DNA of 55,129 nucleotides from Lachnospiraceae bacterium (GTDB lineage: Bacteria > Bacillota > Clostridia > Lachnospirales > Lachnospiraceae): contig JAILGL010000041.1 of NCBI GenBank assembly GCA_024696825.1, positions 1 through 55,129 on the forward strand, written 5' to 3'. The translations under genes were made by a program, and so were the position numbers. Shown in pieces: positions 8,080 through 16,263 of this stretch. The notes below the pieces were generated by a model. That model did not search any database, was not told the origin of the DNA, and saw nothing but the letters and a program-made list of their open reading frames with translations. Every line of letters begins with the position of its first letter. The first letter of the stretch is position 1.

Positions 8080-8151
8080 AGCACGAGACGGGATTCGAAC
8101 CCGCGACCCTCGCCTTGGCAAGGCGATACTCCACCACTGAGCCACTCGTGC
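8080..8151 (-). tRNA. tRNA-Gly, anticodon GCC
   Basis: The - strand folds as a normal cloverleaf. The acceptor arm is GCACGAG/CTCGTGC. The D-arm is GCTC...GAGT. The anticodon arm is TCGCC, loop TTGCCAA, GGCGA (anticodon GCC). The T-arm is GCGGG, TTCGAAT, CCCGT. The discriminator base is T. The CCA end is not encoded and must be added. It is one of the few - strand features here and has its own promoter and terminator, so it is a single-gene unit. It reads glycine codons GGC and GGU. Confidence 0.97.
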
Positions 8152-8191
8152 ATTTGTTTAATTAAGTGCCCGTTTCACAAGCACAAAATCG

Positions 8192-8220
8192 ATTATATAA
8201 CACAATAAAAAGTTTGTCAA
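8192..8220 (-). promoter_or_regulatory. consensus sigma-A promoter of tRNA-Gly
   Basis: On the - strand, TTGACA (8220-8215), a 17-bp spacer, and TATAAT (8197-8192) match the consensus perfectly. The start of transcription falls about 35 bp before the tRNA. Confidence 0.92.
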
Positions 8221-8341
8221 ACGATTTTTTGAATAAATTTATAATAATTTTTCTGTATGGTCAGTGAACCCTTATTTTAAAGTGTTTATTATACTAATAT
8301 AATTAATAAGCTACTGTGAAATATTAGTAATCTCCTCACAT

Positions 8342-8369
8342 TTGACTTTTTTTAATTAAGTAGTATAAT
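8342..8369 (+). promoter_or_regulatory. promoter of the propeller-like secreted protein
   Basis: TTGACT (8342-8347), 16-bp spacer, TATAAT (8364-8369), about 85 bp before the start codon. The rest of the 296-bp gap after tRNA-Gly is A+T-rich, with no other feature that I can see. Confidence 0.75.
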
Positions 8370-8453
8370 AACAGTAATTTGCAAAAAAGCAATTACACAT
8401 ACATTAAAACACATTATTAAGCTTTCATTAAAGGCAAAAAGAGAGGAATGTTT

Positions 8454-11252
8454 ATGAGAAAAGAATTAAAAAAAATCTTAAAGAAATCCATTTCATTTGT
8501 TTTAGTTGCTGCGATGCTTGCTACAAGTGCGAACTGGCCTGTGAAGAGTGCCAAGGCAGAGGATACTGCAACTGAAACAGAGAAAGAGTTTGTTGTTGAA
8601 AGAATTTCCAACAAGGATGGCAAGGAAGGGGATGTGGACGGCCTTGTTCCTGGTGGAGATCGCTTAAATAGTTATTCATGGTGTATGACATCCAGAGGAG
8701 ATAAGCTTTATATCGGTACATTAAGAGGTTTAGCCGGTACTATGGCAGCGCAGGTTATTCAGAATCTTATGGCGGCCGGTGTTGAGAAGAGTAAGGCTAT
8801 TGCTTTATTTAATACTATTTCAGATGGTGCATTTCCAATTGATTTACCTGATAAGGGTGGAGATATCATTTGTTACAATATGAAAACTGATGAGATTAAG
8901 GTGCTTTATACAGCTGATTTAGGTGTTACCTTCCGTATGGCTGTTAATTATAATGGAAATGTTTATATGGGTTCTTACTCATCAAATTCTAATAAAATAT
9001 ATCAGATAGATGAGAATGATAATCTTGAAGTTGTTTATGAAACAGCTAAGGGAACAAGTATGAGAGCAGCCTGTGAGCACGAGGGAAATCTTTATTTTGG
9101 TGGAGTTGATTCTACTGAAGAGCTTCCTGAAGGTTATGAAAATGGAGTAAAGCTTGCTGTTATTAAAATGGATAAGGATAACCCTTCTAAGTGGGACAGA
9201 GTTGCAGATGTATCTGACTTTAATAAGGTTTATGCATGTTCTGAAGCTGTAAAGAATCCTACAGCAAGTCCTATCTGGGATATCGTTTCATTTAATGGTT
9301 ATATTTATGCAACACTTCCATATGGTCCGGGATTTGTTGTGTATAGAGGACATAAGGCAGAAGGAGATGAAAAGGCTAATAGCTATGGCTGGTACTGGGA
9401 GGAGATAGTAGGAAAGTTTAACGGTGTTAATTATCCGGGACTTTCAAGTGAGCCTGACGGATATACAGGTGAATATCTTGGAACCAGTTCTTTAGTAGCT
9501 ACACCTTTTGTATTTAAGGATAAGCTTTATCTTATGGACTTTGATAATACCATTAGTGCTATAGTAGATGCAGTTTCTGGTTTATCTACAGGCAGTGCGG
9601 TTAGTGGTAAGAATATATTATCTACAATGTATAAGACCTTAAAGCATCCACAGAGTTTATGGGTGTTTGATGAAGAAACTGGTAAATTTAATAAGGTTGA
9701 AAACTTCTGTAAGCTTATGGATGGCACTACCAATGAGTATTTATGGCGTACAGCTATATATGATGGAGAGCTTTATATAACTACCATGGACTCTTCAGTT
9801 TTATATTATAGTTTAACAAGATTTACTGATTTTAGTGGTGGTGTTGAGCAGATTGATGAAAAGAAGGATCAGGTAGAAAAGATTGCTAACCTTGTTAAGT
9901 TATTAGATCTCGATGAGAGTGATAATGAAAAGGTTCAGAAGATTGCAAAGCTTATTATTCAGCTTGATAATTTATTACATAATGCAGGAGATAATATTTC
10001 TTCTGAGAAGGCTCAGGAAATTGCTGAGAAATATGCTGAAACAGTTGATGCACTTAGAGAAGCATTAAGTAAATTCGTAGAATATTTTGAAAAAATCTTT
10101 GCTAAATATGCAGCTTGGGACGTTGTAGAAGGTGATGCAGATACCAATGATGCTTTAAAGCTTGCTGCAGCGCTTAAGGGTGAAGCTGATGTAGATGATG
10201 CCTTAGATGATGAGGGTATCGATGATATTACAGATGGTGATGAGGCAGAGGCTGCTACAGCCGGCGCTATAGATTATTCAAAGTACATTGATATCATTAA
10301 GCAGGTTATGGAGAACCTTACAACCTATGTAAAAGAAACAATAGAAGCTGTAGTAAATTTAGTAAAGAGCATTGACTGGGATGTGGTTTATCAGTATGGT
10401 TACATTTCAAAGATGGTTAACAGTGCTACTCCGGGCTTTGATATGTATAAGACCTCTGATGGTGAGAACTTCACCCTTATAACTGATGATGGTTTTGGTG
10501 ATAGATTTAACTACGGTGGACGTACATTGGAGGCAACTGAAAATGGACTTTTCATCGGTACAGCTAATCCATTCTATGGAACACAGCTATATAAGCTTAC
10601 TAATAAGTCTGATGATACTCCTGAAACAGTAGTTCCTACTTCAGACGCAGTAGTTCCTACTTCAGATGCAGTGGTTCCTACTTCAGATGCTGTATCTAAG
10701 GTGAGCTTATCAGTTAATAAGACAAAGGTTGTAGTTGCTCCTAATAAGACTACAAACATTGGATTTACAGCTAAAAATATAGCTGCTTCTGATATTAAGG
10801 TTACTTCATCTAACAAGAAGCTTGTAACAGCATCTGTTAAGAATGGAAAGATTCAGATTAAGGTTACAAAGAAAGCCAAGAGTAAACGTGGTACCATTGT
10901 TAAGGTAACAGTTAAGGCTGGAGATATAACTAAGACTATAAATGTAGCGGTTAAAAATGCTGCTAAGAAGATTAAGGCAAAGAAGAAGACAGTTACTGTT
11001 AAGAAGGGGAAGACTGCAAAGATAGTATTTAAGGTAACAAAGGCTAATAACAAGAAGAAGGCTGTTACAGATACCTATACAGCAAAGGCTTCAGCTATTG
11101 CAAAAATCAAGAAGATTGCTACAGTTAAGAAGGTTACTGCTAAGAAGGGTAAGGTTATAGTTAAGATTAAGGCTAAGAAGAAGGGCACTAAGAAGCTTAC
11201 ACTTAAGCTTTCTAAGAAGGTTAAGGCTAATGTGAAGGTAGTAGTAAAATAA
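8454..11252 (+). CDS. secreted beta-propeller-like surface protein with lysine-rich Ig-like C-terminus
   Basis: About 932 residues. An in-frame ATG at 8448 touches the RBS (AGAGGA, 8442-8447), so the ATG at 8454 is the better start. A signal peptide covers residues 1-36. Residues ~45-470 have propeller-like strands (RGDKLYIGTLRG, GNVYMGSY, NGYIYATLPYG). Residues ~470-650 are helical and charged (an EIAEKYAETVDALREAL-like run and Asp-rich stretches). A further propeller-type block follows (NYGGRTLEATENGLFIGTAN), so a helical segment seems inserted into the propeller. Three exact VVPTSDA repeats lead to two Lys/Val/Thr-rich Ig-like modules that end KVKANVKVVVK. No sortase motif is seen. It has its own promoter and a strong terminator. 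Ligand and function are unknown. Confidence 0.8.
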   Translation: MRKELKKILKKSISFVLVAAMLATSANWPVKSAKAEDTATETEKEFVVERISNKDGKEGDVDGLVPGGDRLNSYSWCMTSRGDKLYIGTLRGLAGTMAAQVIQNLMAAGVEKSKAIALFNTISDGAFPIDLPDKGGDIICYNMKTDEIKVLYTADLGVTFRMAVNYNGNVYMGSYSSNSNKIYQIDENDNLEVVYETAKGTSMRAACEHEGNLYFGGVDSTEELPEGYENGVKLAVIKMDKDNPSKWDRVADVSDFNKVYACSEAVKNPTASPIWDIVSFNGYIYATLPYGPGFVVYRGHKAEGDEKANSYGWYWEEIVGKFNGVNYPGLSSEPDGYTGEYLGTSSLVATPFVFKDKLYLMDFDNTISAIVDAVSGLSTGSAVSGKNILSTMYKTLKHPQSLWVFDEETGKFNKVENFCKLMDGTTNEYLWRTAIYDGELYITTMDSSVLYYSLTRFTDFSGGVEQIDEKKDQVEKIANLVKLLDLDESDNEKVQKIAKLIIQLDNLLHNAGDNISSEKAQEIAEKYAETVDALREALSKFVEYFEKIFAKYAAWDVVEGDADTNDALKLAAALKGEADVDDALDDEGIDDITDGDEAEAATAGAIDYSKYIDIIKQVMENLTTYVKETIEAVVNLVKSIDWDVVYQYGYISKMVNSATPGFDMYKTSDGENFTLITDDGFGDRFNYGGRTLEATENGLFIGTANPFYGTQLYKLTNKSDDTPETVVPTSDAVVPTSDAVVPTSDAVSKVSLSVNKTKVVVAPNKTTNIGFTAKNIAASDIKVTSSNKKLVTASVKNGKIQIKVTKKAKSKRGTIVKVTVKAGDITKTINVAVKNAAKKIKAKKKTVTVKKGKTAKIVFKVTKANNKKKAVTDTYTAKASAIAKIKKIATVKKVTAKKGKVIVKIKAKKKGTKKLTLKLSKKVKANVKVVVK
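10629..10691 (+). repeat. three tandem 21-bp repeats coding VVPTSDA
   Basis: Units at 10629, 10650 and 10671 encode the same heptapeptide with a few synonymous differences. They form the linker between the ectodomain and the lysine-rich C-terminal modules. Confidence 0.9.
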
Positions 11253-11341
11253 TTTAGCCAGACTACATATAAGGCTATTTATAAATTATAGAATATTGGT
11301 TTTATAATTAGACTACCTAATTTAATTATACAAAAAAATAC

Positions 11342-11396
11342 AGGAAACTTCATGGTGTATGGCTTATTATAGCCCCATGAGGTTTCCTTTTTTATT
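11342..11396 (+). terminator. intrinsic terminator
   Basis: AGGAAACTTCATGG pairs with CCATGAGGTTTCCT (one G-U), then TTTTTTATT. The loop holds a second small hairpin (GGCT...AGCC). It is in the 303-bp gap between the secreted protein and the sortase gene; the rest of that gap holds the sortase promoter and A+T-rich DNA. Confidence 0.9.
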
Positions 11397-11433
11397 GTCT
11401 GCCTTTAATTTGTTTTTAATTCACTCAATTTCC

Positions 11434-11462
11434 TTTACTCAAATTTCTTTATTTGGTATAAT
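11434..11462 (+). promoter_or_regulatory. promoter of the sortase gene
   Basis: TTTACT (11434-11439), 17-bp spacer, TATAAT (11457-11462). The leader before the TTG start is about 85 nt. Confidence 0.65.
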
Positions 11463-11555
11463 AACTATATCTGCGTGACTATAATCCATTGTCCTGAGAT
11501 TAAAAAAATGGAGAGTGAATTATAAATTAATTATTATTACGCGCCGGAGGTTATC

Positions 11556-12389
11556 TTGTCTGATATACGAGAAAAAAGACCTATAGATAAATTTAATATG
11601 ACTATGAACATTATGATAGTTGCATTTGTGGTAATATTAGTTGTAAGTGTAGCTATACTGATTTATAGAATTAATATCTATAGGATTGGAAAGTCGACCT
11701 ATACAAAGCTTGCAGATAAATATGCAAAAGAGGTCGAAAGTAGCGAAGATCAAGTTGAGAAAGCTTCGAAGAATAATAAAGCTGATAATAGTATGAAGGA
11801 CCCTAAGGTATTCTTAAGTAAGGCACCTATACAGGTGGACTTTGACGGGCTTTTAAGGCTTAATAAGGATGTGCAGGGCTGGCTTTATCAGCCTAAAACA
11901 GGTATTAATTATCCTGTAATGAAAACTGATGATAATAATTATTATCTGCATCATATGATTGATGGTAAATATAATTATTCTGGGACCTTATTTATTCATT
12001 GCAATAATAAGGCAGACTTTGAGGATTATAATACAGTAATCTATGGCCATAATATGAAAAATGGTACAATGTTTGGAACCATTGATAATTATGATGATGA
12101 GAATTATTATAGGGCTCATCCTGTTTTCTATTATCTTACACCTGAAAAGAATTACAGGTTGGATGTATATTCAGGGTATGTAGCTCCTAAGAAATCTGAT
12201 TCATACCAAATTGATTTTAAAAGCGATAAGGAGTATGAAATATTTAAGAGAACTCTTTATGACAGATCTGCATTTAATTCTTATATAGAGCTTGAAGAGG
12301 TAGATAAGTCAGTAACCTTATCCACCTGTGCATATGATTTTAAGGATGCAAGATTTGTGGTACATGCCAATTTGGTGGAGATTGATTAG
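11556..12389 (+). CDS. srtB: class B sortase
   Basis: 277 residues, membrane-anchored by one N-terminal segment (~19-38). Sortases cleave a C-terminal sorting signal and join the protein to peptidoglycan. The class B domain covers ~90-277. Catalytic residues are visible: His165 (YGHNM), Cys258 (TLSTCAY) and Arg266 (DARFVVHANL). The conserved INYPVMKTDDN and GTLFIH blocks are also present. The start is a TTG with CGGAGG 5 nt upstream; no ATG fits the RBS as well. No protein with a clear NPQTN- or LPXTG-type signal plus membrane tail is encoded in this window, so its substrate is unknown. Two small genes follow closely and may share its transcript. Confidence 0.93.
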   Translation: MSDIREKRPIDKFNMTMNIMIVAFVVILVVSVAILIYRINIYRIGKSTYTKLADKYAKEVESSEDQVEKASKNNKADNSMKDPKVFLSKAPIQVDFDGLLRLNKDVQGWLYQPKTGINYPVMKTDDNNYYLHHMIDGKYNYSGTLFIHCNNKADFEDYNTVIYGHNMKNGTMFGTIDNYDDENYYRAHPVFYYLTPEKNYRLDVYSGYVAPKKSDSYQIDFKSDKEYEIFKRTLYDRSAFNSYIELEEVDKSVTLSTCAYDFKDARFVVHANLVEID

Positions 12390-12443
12390 TACTGATTTAA
12401 AGGCGATTGTTAGATTTATAAAAACGTAAAAGGTAGTGGTGAT

Positions 12444-12848
12444 ATGAAGGATAAAATAAAAGAATTTATGCGTGGAAGATATGGGGCAGACCATCTTTCA
12501 AATTTTATCATGGTATTTGCCTGTGTATTTATGGTTTTGGGCATTCTTATACGAGTAGATGTGGTAAGGCTCATTTTATTTGTAATAGCTGTGGTAGCCC
12601 TTGTGTTTTCATATGTTCGTATATTTTCCAAGAATCATGTGAAAAGATATAATGAGAACCAGAAATATTTGGAAATAAAGGATAAGGTTATATATAAGAT
12701 TAAGAATTCCAAGTTTGTGACTAAGGATAGAACAGTTAAGATTTATAAATGTCCGGGGTGCGGCGTGAAGGTAAGAGTTCCTAAGGGCAAGGGGAAGATT
12801 CTTATTACCTGTCCAAAATGTCATACAGAATTTGTGAAGAAGACCTGA
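12444..12848 (+). CDS. small membrane protein with C-terminal zinc ribbon
   Basis: 134 residues. Two hydrophobic segments (~19-36 and ~39-59) are followed by a basic linker and a C-terminal zinc ribbon with CPGC and CPKC knuckles about 21 residues apart (KIYKCPGCGVKVRVP ... ITCPKCHTEF). The soluble part is most likely cytoplasmic. Function is unknown; similar short TM plus zinc-ribbon proteins are frequent in Clostridia, in my recollection. It lies 54 bp after the sortase gene and 18 bp before the next small gene, so the three probably form one operon. Confidence 0.75.
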   Translation: MKDKIKEFMRGRYGADHLSNFIMVFACVFMVLGILIRVDVVRLILFVIAVVALVFSYVRIFSKNHVKRYNENQKYLEIKDKVIYKIKNSKFVTKDRTVKIYKCPGCGVKVRVPKGKGKILITCPKCHTEFVKKT

Positions 12849-12866
12849 TTTTAAGGAGGGAAAACC

Positions 12867-13097
12867 TTGAGAGTAGAAAGATTTAAAATGGAGCGACCTA
12901 ATCTTGTGAAGGCAGGAGATAAGGTTCAGATTAGTGAGAAGAAAACAGCTCTTAACTATACCTATATTATTTATCCCTCAGTTGCCATGTCTGGCTGCTA
13001 TAAGGTTAATGAGAGAATAAAGTCAACAGAGGGAATTGTAAAGCAGGTAGAAGAGAACGAAAGAGGCTTCTACGTAGATGTAGAGTTTGAAGAGTAA
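12867..13097 (+). CDS. small uncharacterised protein
   Basis: 76 residues, no family recognised. The start is TTG, placed 6 nt after a perfect AAGGAGGG; an ATG in frame eight codons later (MERPNLV) has no RBS. The protein is small, charged and probably a beta barrel (KAGDKVQISEKK, GIVKQVEENERGFYVDVEFEE), reminiscent of an SH3- or KOW-like fold, but that is a guess. It follows the zinc-ribbon gene by 18 bp and so is likely in the sortase operon. Confidence 0.65.
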   Translation: MRVERFKMERPNLVKAGDKVQISEKKTALNYTYIIYPSVAMSGCYKVNERIKSTEGIVKQVEENERGFYVDVEFEE

Positions 13098-13187
13098 CTG
13101 ATAATAAGGGTTTAGGAAAATGGATTTAATAAGTTTTACGAAAGCTTTTAATCTAAAATGTAATAAATAAAAGAAAGGAAATACCAC

Positions 13188-13820
13188 ATGATAACATTAG
13201 AGAGAACTTCAGTTGTGAATTTTGAAAATGCTATTAGAGGTGCGAGAAATCCTATGAACAGCTGGAATCGCATGGATAGTTCATTTGATGAAAAGGGTAA
13301 CTTTGTCTTTGGTCCTAATGATTTGGATCTTGCCAAGAGACTTTGTAAGGCTGGTAATGACCATAGGAAATTCATAAGACAGATATTTATTTCTGTGGAT
13401 ATAACAGCACCGATTTACTGGTGGAAGGAGTATGACACCTATAAGGTGGGAACTGTGGCTAACTCCACAAGTACCATGCATAAGATTCACAGTAAACCTT
13501 TTGAAATGGATGATTTCAGTCATGATCACCTTACCGAGGAGGGTGAGGCTCTTCTTAAGAAAATAGTTGATGAGCTTGAGGTTATAAGGCTTAAGTATGT
13601 AGAAACTAAGGATAAGGCTCTTTGGTATAGTATGATTCAGCTTCTTCCTGAGGGCTATAATCAGATGAGAACCTGTACATTTTCATACGAGAATGCAGTT
13701 GCTATGTTTGGGGCAAGATGTAATCATAAGCTTAAAGAGTGGCATACCTTCTGCAAATGGGTGACAGAGCTTCCATATATGACTGAGTTTTTCCCTGATA
13801 TGGAGGGGTATGAGCCTTGA
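13188..13820 (+). CDS. uncharacterised protein, possibly ThyX-like
   Basis: 210 residues. The most conserved-looking part is RQIFISVDITAPIYWWKEYDTYKVGTVANS-STMHKIH (given here with a break), rich in Trp and Tyr, followed by a helical half with LPEGYNQMRTCTFSYEN. From memory, proteins with this WWKE-DTYK-STMH pattern are sometimes labelled as related to flavin-dependent thymidylate synthase (ThyX), but the canonical RHRxxSxNxxSxR motif is not intact, so a thymidylate synthase activity is not supported. The start ATG has AAAGGAAAT about 9 nt upstream. The gene stands between the sortase cluster and the butyrate operon, followed by a 27-codon open frame with its own RBS. Confidence 0.7.
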   Translation: MITLERTSVVNFENAIRGARNPMNSWNRMDSSFDEKGNFVFGPNDLDLAKRLCKAGNDHRKFIRQIFISVDITAPIYWWKEYDTYKVGTVANSTSTMHKIHSKPFEMDDFSHDHLTEEGEALLKKIVDELEVIRLKYVETKDKALWYSMIQLLPEGYNQMRTCTFSYENAVAMFGARCNHKLKEWHTFCKWVTELPYMTEFFPDMEGYEP

Positions 13821-13835
13821 AGAGGAGAATATCTC

Positions 13836-13919
13836 ATGGATTACTCTAAGAAGTACTCTAAATCTAAGTCAGTTGCAGATAGGATTCATGAGCATATGAG
13901 AAACTTAAAAAATACTTAA
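13836..13919 (+). CDS. possible 27-residue basic peptide
   Basis: The short frame MDYSKKYSKSKSVADRIH... ends at TAA 13917-13919. It begins 15 bp after the stop of the preceding gene and has a good RBS (AGAGGAGAA, 13821-13829) at suitable spacing. The peptide is basic and Ser/Lys-rich and contains no membrane segment. It may be translated together with the 210-residue protein. Chance occurrence cannot be ruled out at this length. Confidence 0.4.
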   Translation: MDYSKKYSKSKSVADRIHEHMRNLKNT

Positions 13920-14068
13920 AAATTACTCTGACTCACGGAGTAAAATAGTAAAAAAACAATTAAATGATAGTAAAACAAATTCAAAAAATGTCCTAAAAAG
14001 CCTTGTAAAGGCGGTAAAATGGGCGCTTCAGAGAGATCTTTAAATGTGATAATTTTGTGTTAAATTCC

Positions 14069-14097
14069 TTGAATTATTTTGCAATTTGTTTTATTAT
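14069..14097 (+). promoter_or_regulatory. candidate promoter of the butyrate operon
   Basis: TTGAAT (14069-14074), 17-bp spacer, TATTAT (14092-14097), 96 bp before the thl start. The 374-bp gap before thl also holds the 27-residue ORF, a hairpin TTACTC...GAGTAA (13923-13943) and a small GCCTT-GTA-AAGGC stem near 14000, which may end the preceding transcript. Confidence 0.55.
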
Positions 14098-14193
14098 ATA
14101 TAGTGGCTTAGGCCGCATTTGTAAAAAATATTGCATTTTAATTCATATAATATCCAAGGTGCAATTTTAAAAACTATAAGGAGGATTTTTTAA

Positions 14194-15378
14194 ATGGCAA
14201 AAGTTGTTTTAGCAGGCGCTTGTCGTACTGCAATCGGCAAAATGGGTGGTGCTCTTAGCACAACACCAGCATCAAAATTAGGAGAAATCGTAGTAAAGGA
14301 AGCTTTATCAAGAGCAGGAGTACCTGCAGATAAGGTTGATATGCTTTATTTTGGATGTGTAATCCAGGCAGGACAGGGACAGAATGTTGCTCGTCAGGTA
14401 TCTATTAATGCAGGACTTCCAATTGAAACACCAGCAGTTACACTTAACGTAGTTTGCGGTTCTGGTCTTGAGGCTGTTAATACTGCAGCTCGTCTTGTTG
14501 AGTCAGGTGAAGCTGATATAGTTGTTGCAGGTGGTTGCGAGAACATGTCTATGGCACCATACGCACTCCCTAGTGCACGTTTTGGATATCGTATGAATGA
14601 TGGTAAGATTGTTGATACTATGGTAAATGATGCGTTAACAGATGCATTTAATCAGTATCATATGATGATTACAGCAGAGAATATCTGTGATGAGTATGGT
14701 CTTACACGTGAGGAGCTTGATGCATTCTCAGCTGCTTCACAGCAGAAGTGTGAGAAGGCTATGGCTGAAGGAAAGTTCAAGGATGAGATCGTTCCTGTAG
14801 AGGTTAAGTCAAGAAAGCAGACAATCGTAGTTGATACAGACGAGGGACCTCGTGCTGGTACTACAGAGGAGAGCCTTTCTAAGCTTAGATGTTGTTCAGG
14901 TAAGGAAGGCGGACTTGTAACAGCTGGTAACGCATCAGGTATTAATGATGGTGCTGCAGCAATCGTTGTTATGAGTGAAGAGAAGGCTAAGGAGCTTGGT
15001 GTTAAGCCTATGGCTACATGGGTAGGCGGAGCTCTTGGCGGAGTTAGACCTGAGGTTATGGGACTTGGTCCTGTTGCAGCAGTTAATAAGCTCTGCGAGA
15101 AGAAGGGACTTACAGTAGACAGCTTTGATCTTATCGAGGCTAATGAGGCTTTCGCAGCTCAGTCAGTTGCAGTTGCTAAGGACCTTAAGTTTGATATGAG
15201 TAAGGTTAACGTTAACGGTGGTGCTATTGCTCTCGGACATCCAGTAGGAGCTTCAGGTTGCCGTATCTTAGTTACTCTTCTTCATGAGATGCAGAAGAGA
15301 GATTCTGTTAAGACAGGTCTTGCTACACTTTGTATCGGTGGTGGTATGGGTTGTGCTACTGCTGTTGAGAAGTACTAA
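14194..15378 (+). CDS. thlA: acetyl-CoA C-acetyltransferase (thiolase)
   Basis: 394 residues, full length. It condenses two acetyl-CoA to acetoacetyl-CoA, the first step toward butyryl-CoA. Thiolase residues are present: nucleophilic Cys88 ([11 protein letters not shown]), His349 ([14 protein letters not shown]) and Cys380 ([11 protein letters not shown]), plus the [11 protein letters not shown] block. RBS AAGGAGG lies 10-11 nt before ATG. It is the first gene of a six-gene operon (thl-crt-hbd-bcd-etfB-etfA) with gaps of 21-74 bp and one terminator at the end. Codon use is strongly biased toward GTT, CTT and AAG codons, suggesting high expression. Confidence 0.97.
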   Translation: MAKVVLAGACRTAIGKMGGALSTTPASKLGEIVVKEALSRAGVPADKVDMLYFGCVIQAGQGQNVARQVSINAGLPIETPAVTLNVVCGSGLEAVNTAARLVESGEADIVVAGGCENMSMAPYALPSARFGYRMNDGKIVDTMVNDALTDAFNQYHMMITAENICDEYGLTREELDAFSAASQQKCEKAMAEGKFKDEIVPVEVKSRKQTIVVDTDEGPRAGTTEESLSKLRCCSGKEGGLVTAGNASGINDGAAAIVVMSEEKAKELGVKPMATWVGGALGGVRPEVMGLGPVAAVNKLCEKKGLTVDSFDLIEANEAFAAQSVAVAKDLKFDMSKVNVNGGAIALGHPVGASGCRILVTLLHEMQKRDSVKTGLATLCIGGGMGCATAVEKY

Positions 15379-15452
15379 TTAGATAGCTTTTAAGCATTTA
15401 TTTGAAATATAAAATTAAAGAATAAAAAGCATAAAAACATATGGAGGAAACC

Positions 15453-16238
15453 ATGGAATTTGTAACATATGAAGTAGAAGGTGCTGTTGGTGTTGTAACC
15501 ATTAATCGTCCAAAGGCGCTTAATGCACTTAATTCACAGGTTCTTGATGAGTTAAATGAAGCATTCGACAGTGTTAATTTAGATGAAGTTAGATGTTTAA
15601 TCCTTACAGGTGCAGGCGAGAAGTCATTTGTTGCAGGTGCTGATATAGGGGAGATGAGTACTCTTTCTAAGGCAGAGGGAGAAGCATTTGGTAAGAAGGG
15701 TAATGACCTTTTCTTAAAGATTGAAAGCTTCCCAATTCCTGTAATTGCAGCTGTTAATGGATTTGCACTTGGTGGTGGATGTGAGATCAGTCTTTCATGT
15801 GATTTCAGAATCGCTGCTGAGAACGCTATATTTGGTCAGCCTGAGGTTGGTCTTGGTATCACACCTGGTTTTGGTGGAACACAGAGACTTGCTCGTGCAG
15901 TAGGCACAGGTATGGCTAAGCAGATGATTTACGGAGCTAGAAACATTAAGTCTGATGAGGCTTTAAGAATCGGTCTTGTAAATCAGGTAGTAGCTCAGGA
16001 AGAGCTTCTTCCTACAGTTAAGAAGATTGCAGCTGGCATCGCTAAGAATGCTCCAATTGCAGTTAGAAACTGTAAGAAGGCTATTAATGAGGGTATCGAT
16101 GTTGATATTGCAAGTGCTGTAGCTATCGAAGAGAAGCTTTTCGGTGATTGCTTTGAGACAGAGGATCAGAGATATGGAATGGAATTCTTCCTTGATAAGA
16201 ATAAGGAAAAGGTTAAGGAGCCATTCAAGAATAAATAA
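15453..16238 (+). CDS. crt: 3-hydroxybutyryl-CoA dehydratase (crotonase)
   Basis: 261 residues from the ATG at 15453. An in-frame ATG at 15441 contains the RBS itself (GGAGG, 15443-15447), so the later start is preferred. It dehydrates 3-hydroxybutyryl-CoA to crotonyl-CoA. Enoyl-CoA hydratase features are clear: the oxyanion-hole segment SFVAGADIGEM (~58-68), Glu111 in ALGGGCEISLSCD and Glu131 in GQPEVGLGITPGFGGTQRL. Third in the pathway but second in gene order, as in other clostridial butyrate operons. Confidence 0.96.
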   Translation: MEFVTYEVEGAVGVVTINRPKALNALNSQVLDELNEAFDSVNLDEVRCLILTGAGEKSFVAGADIGEMSTLSKAEGEAFGKKGNDLFLKIESFPIPVIAAVNGFALGGGCEISLSCDFRIAAENAIFGQPEVGLGITPGFGGTQRLARAVGTGMAKQMIYGARNIKSDEALRIGLVNQVVAQEELLPTVKKIAAGIAKNAPIAVRNCKKAINEGIDVDIASAVAIEEKLFGDCFETEDQRYGMEFFLDKNKEKVKEPFKNK

Positions 16239-16263
16239 ATAATTTTCTAAGGAGGATACTATA

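Noticed and set aside
7856-8137. A 93-codon - strand frame including the ETIDS repeats
   Set aside because: Its first ~20 codons are the tRNA-Gly gene and it runs through three terminators. The repeats are reported as a finding, not as a gene.
15441-15452. Upstream ATG at 15441 as crt start
   Set aside because: This ATG contains the RBS (GGAGG) of the ATG at 15453, which gives the normal crotonase N-terminus.
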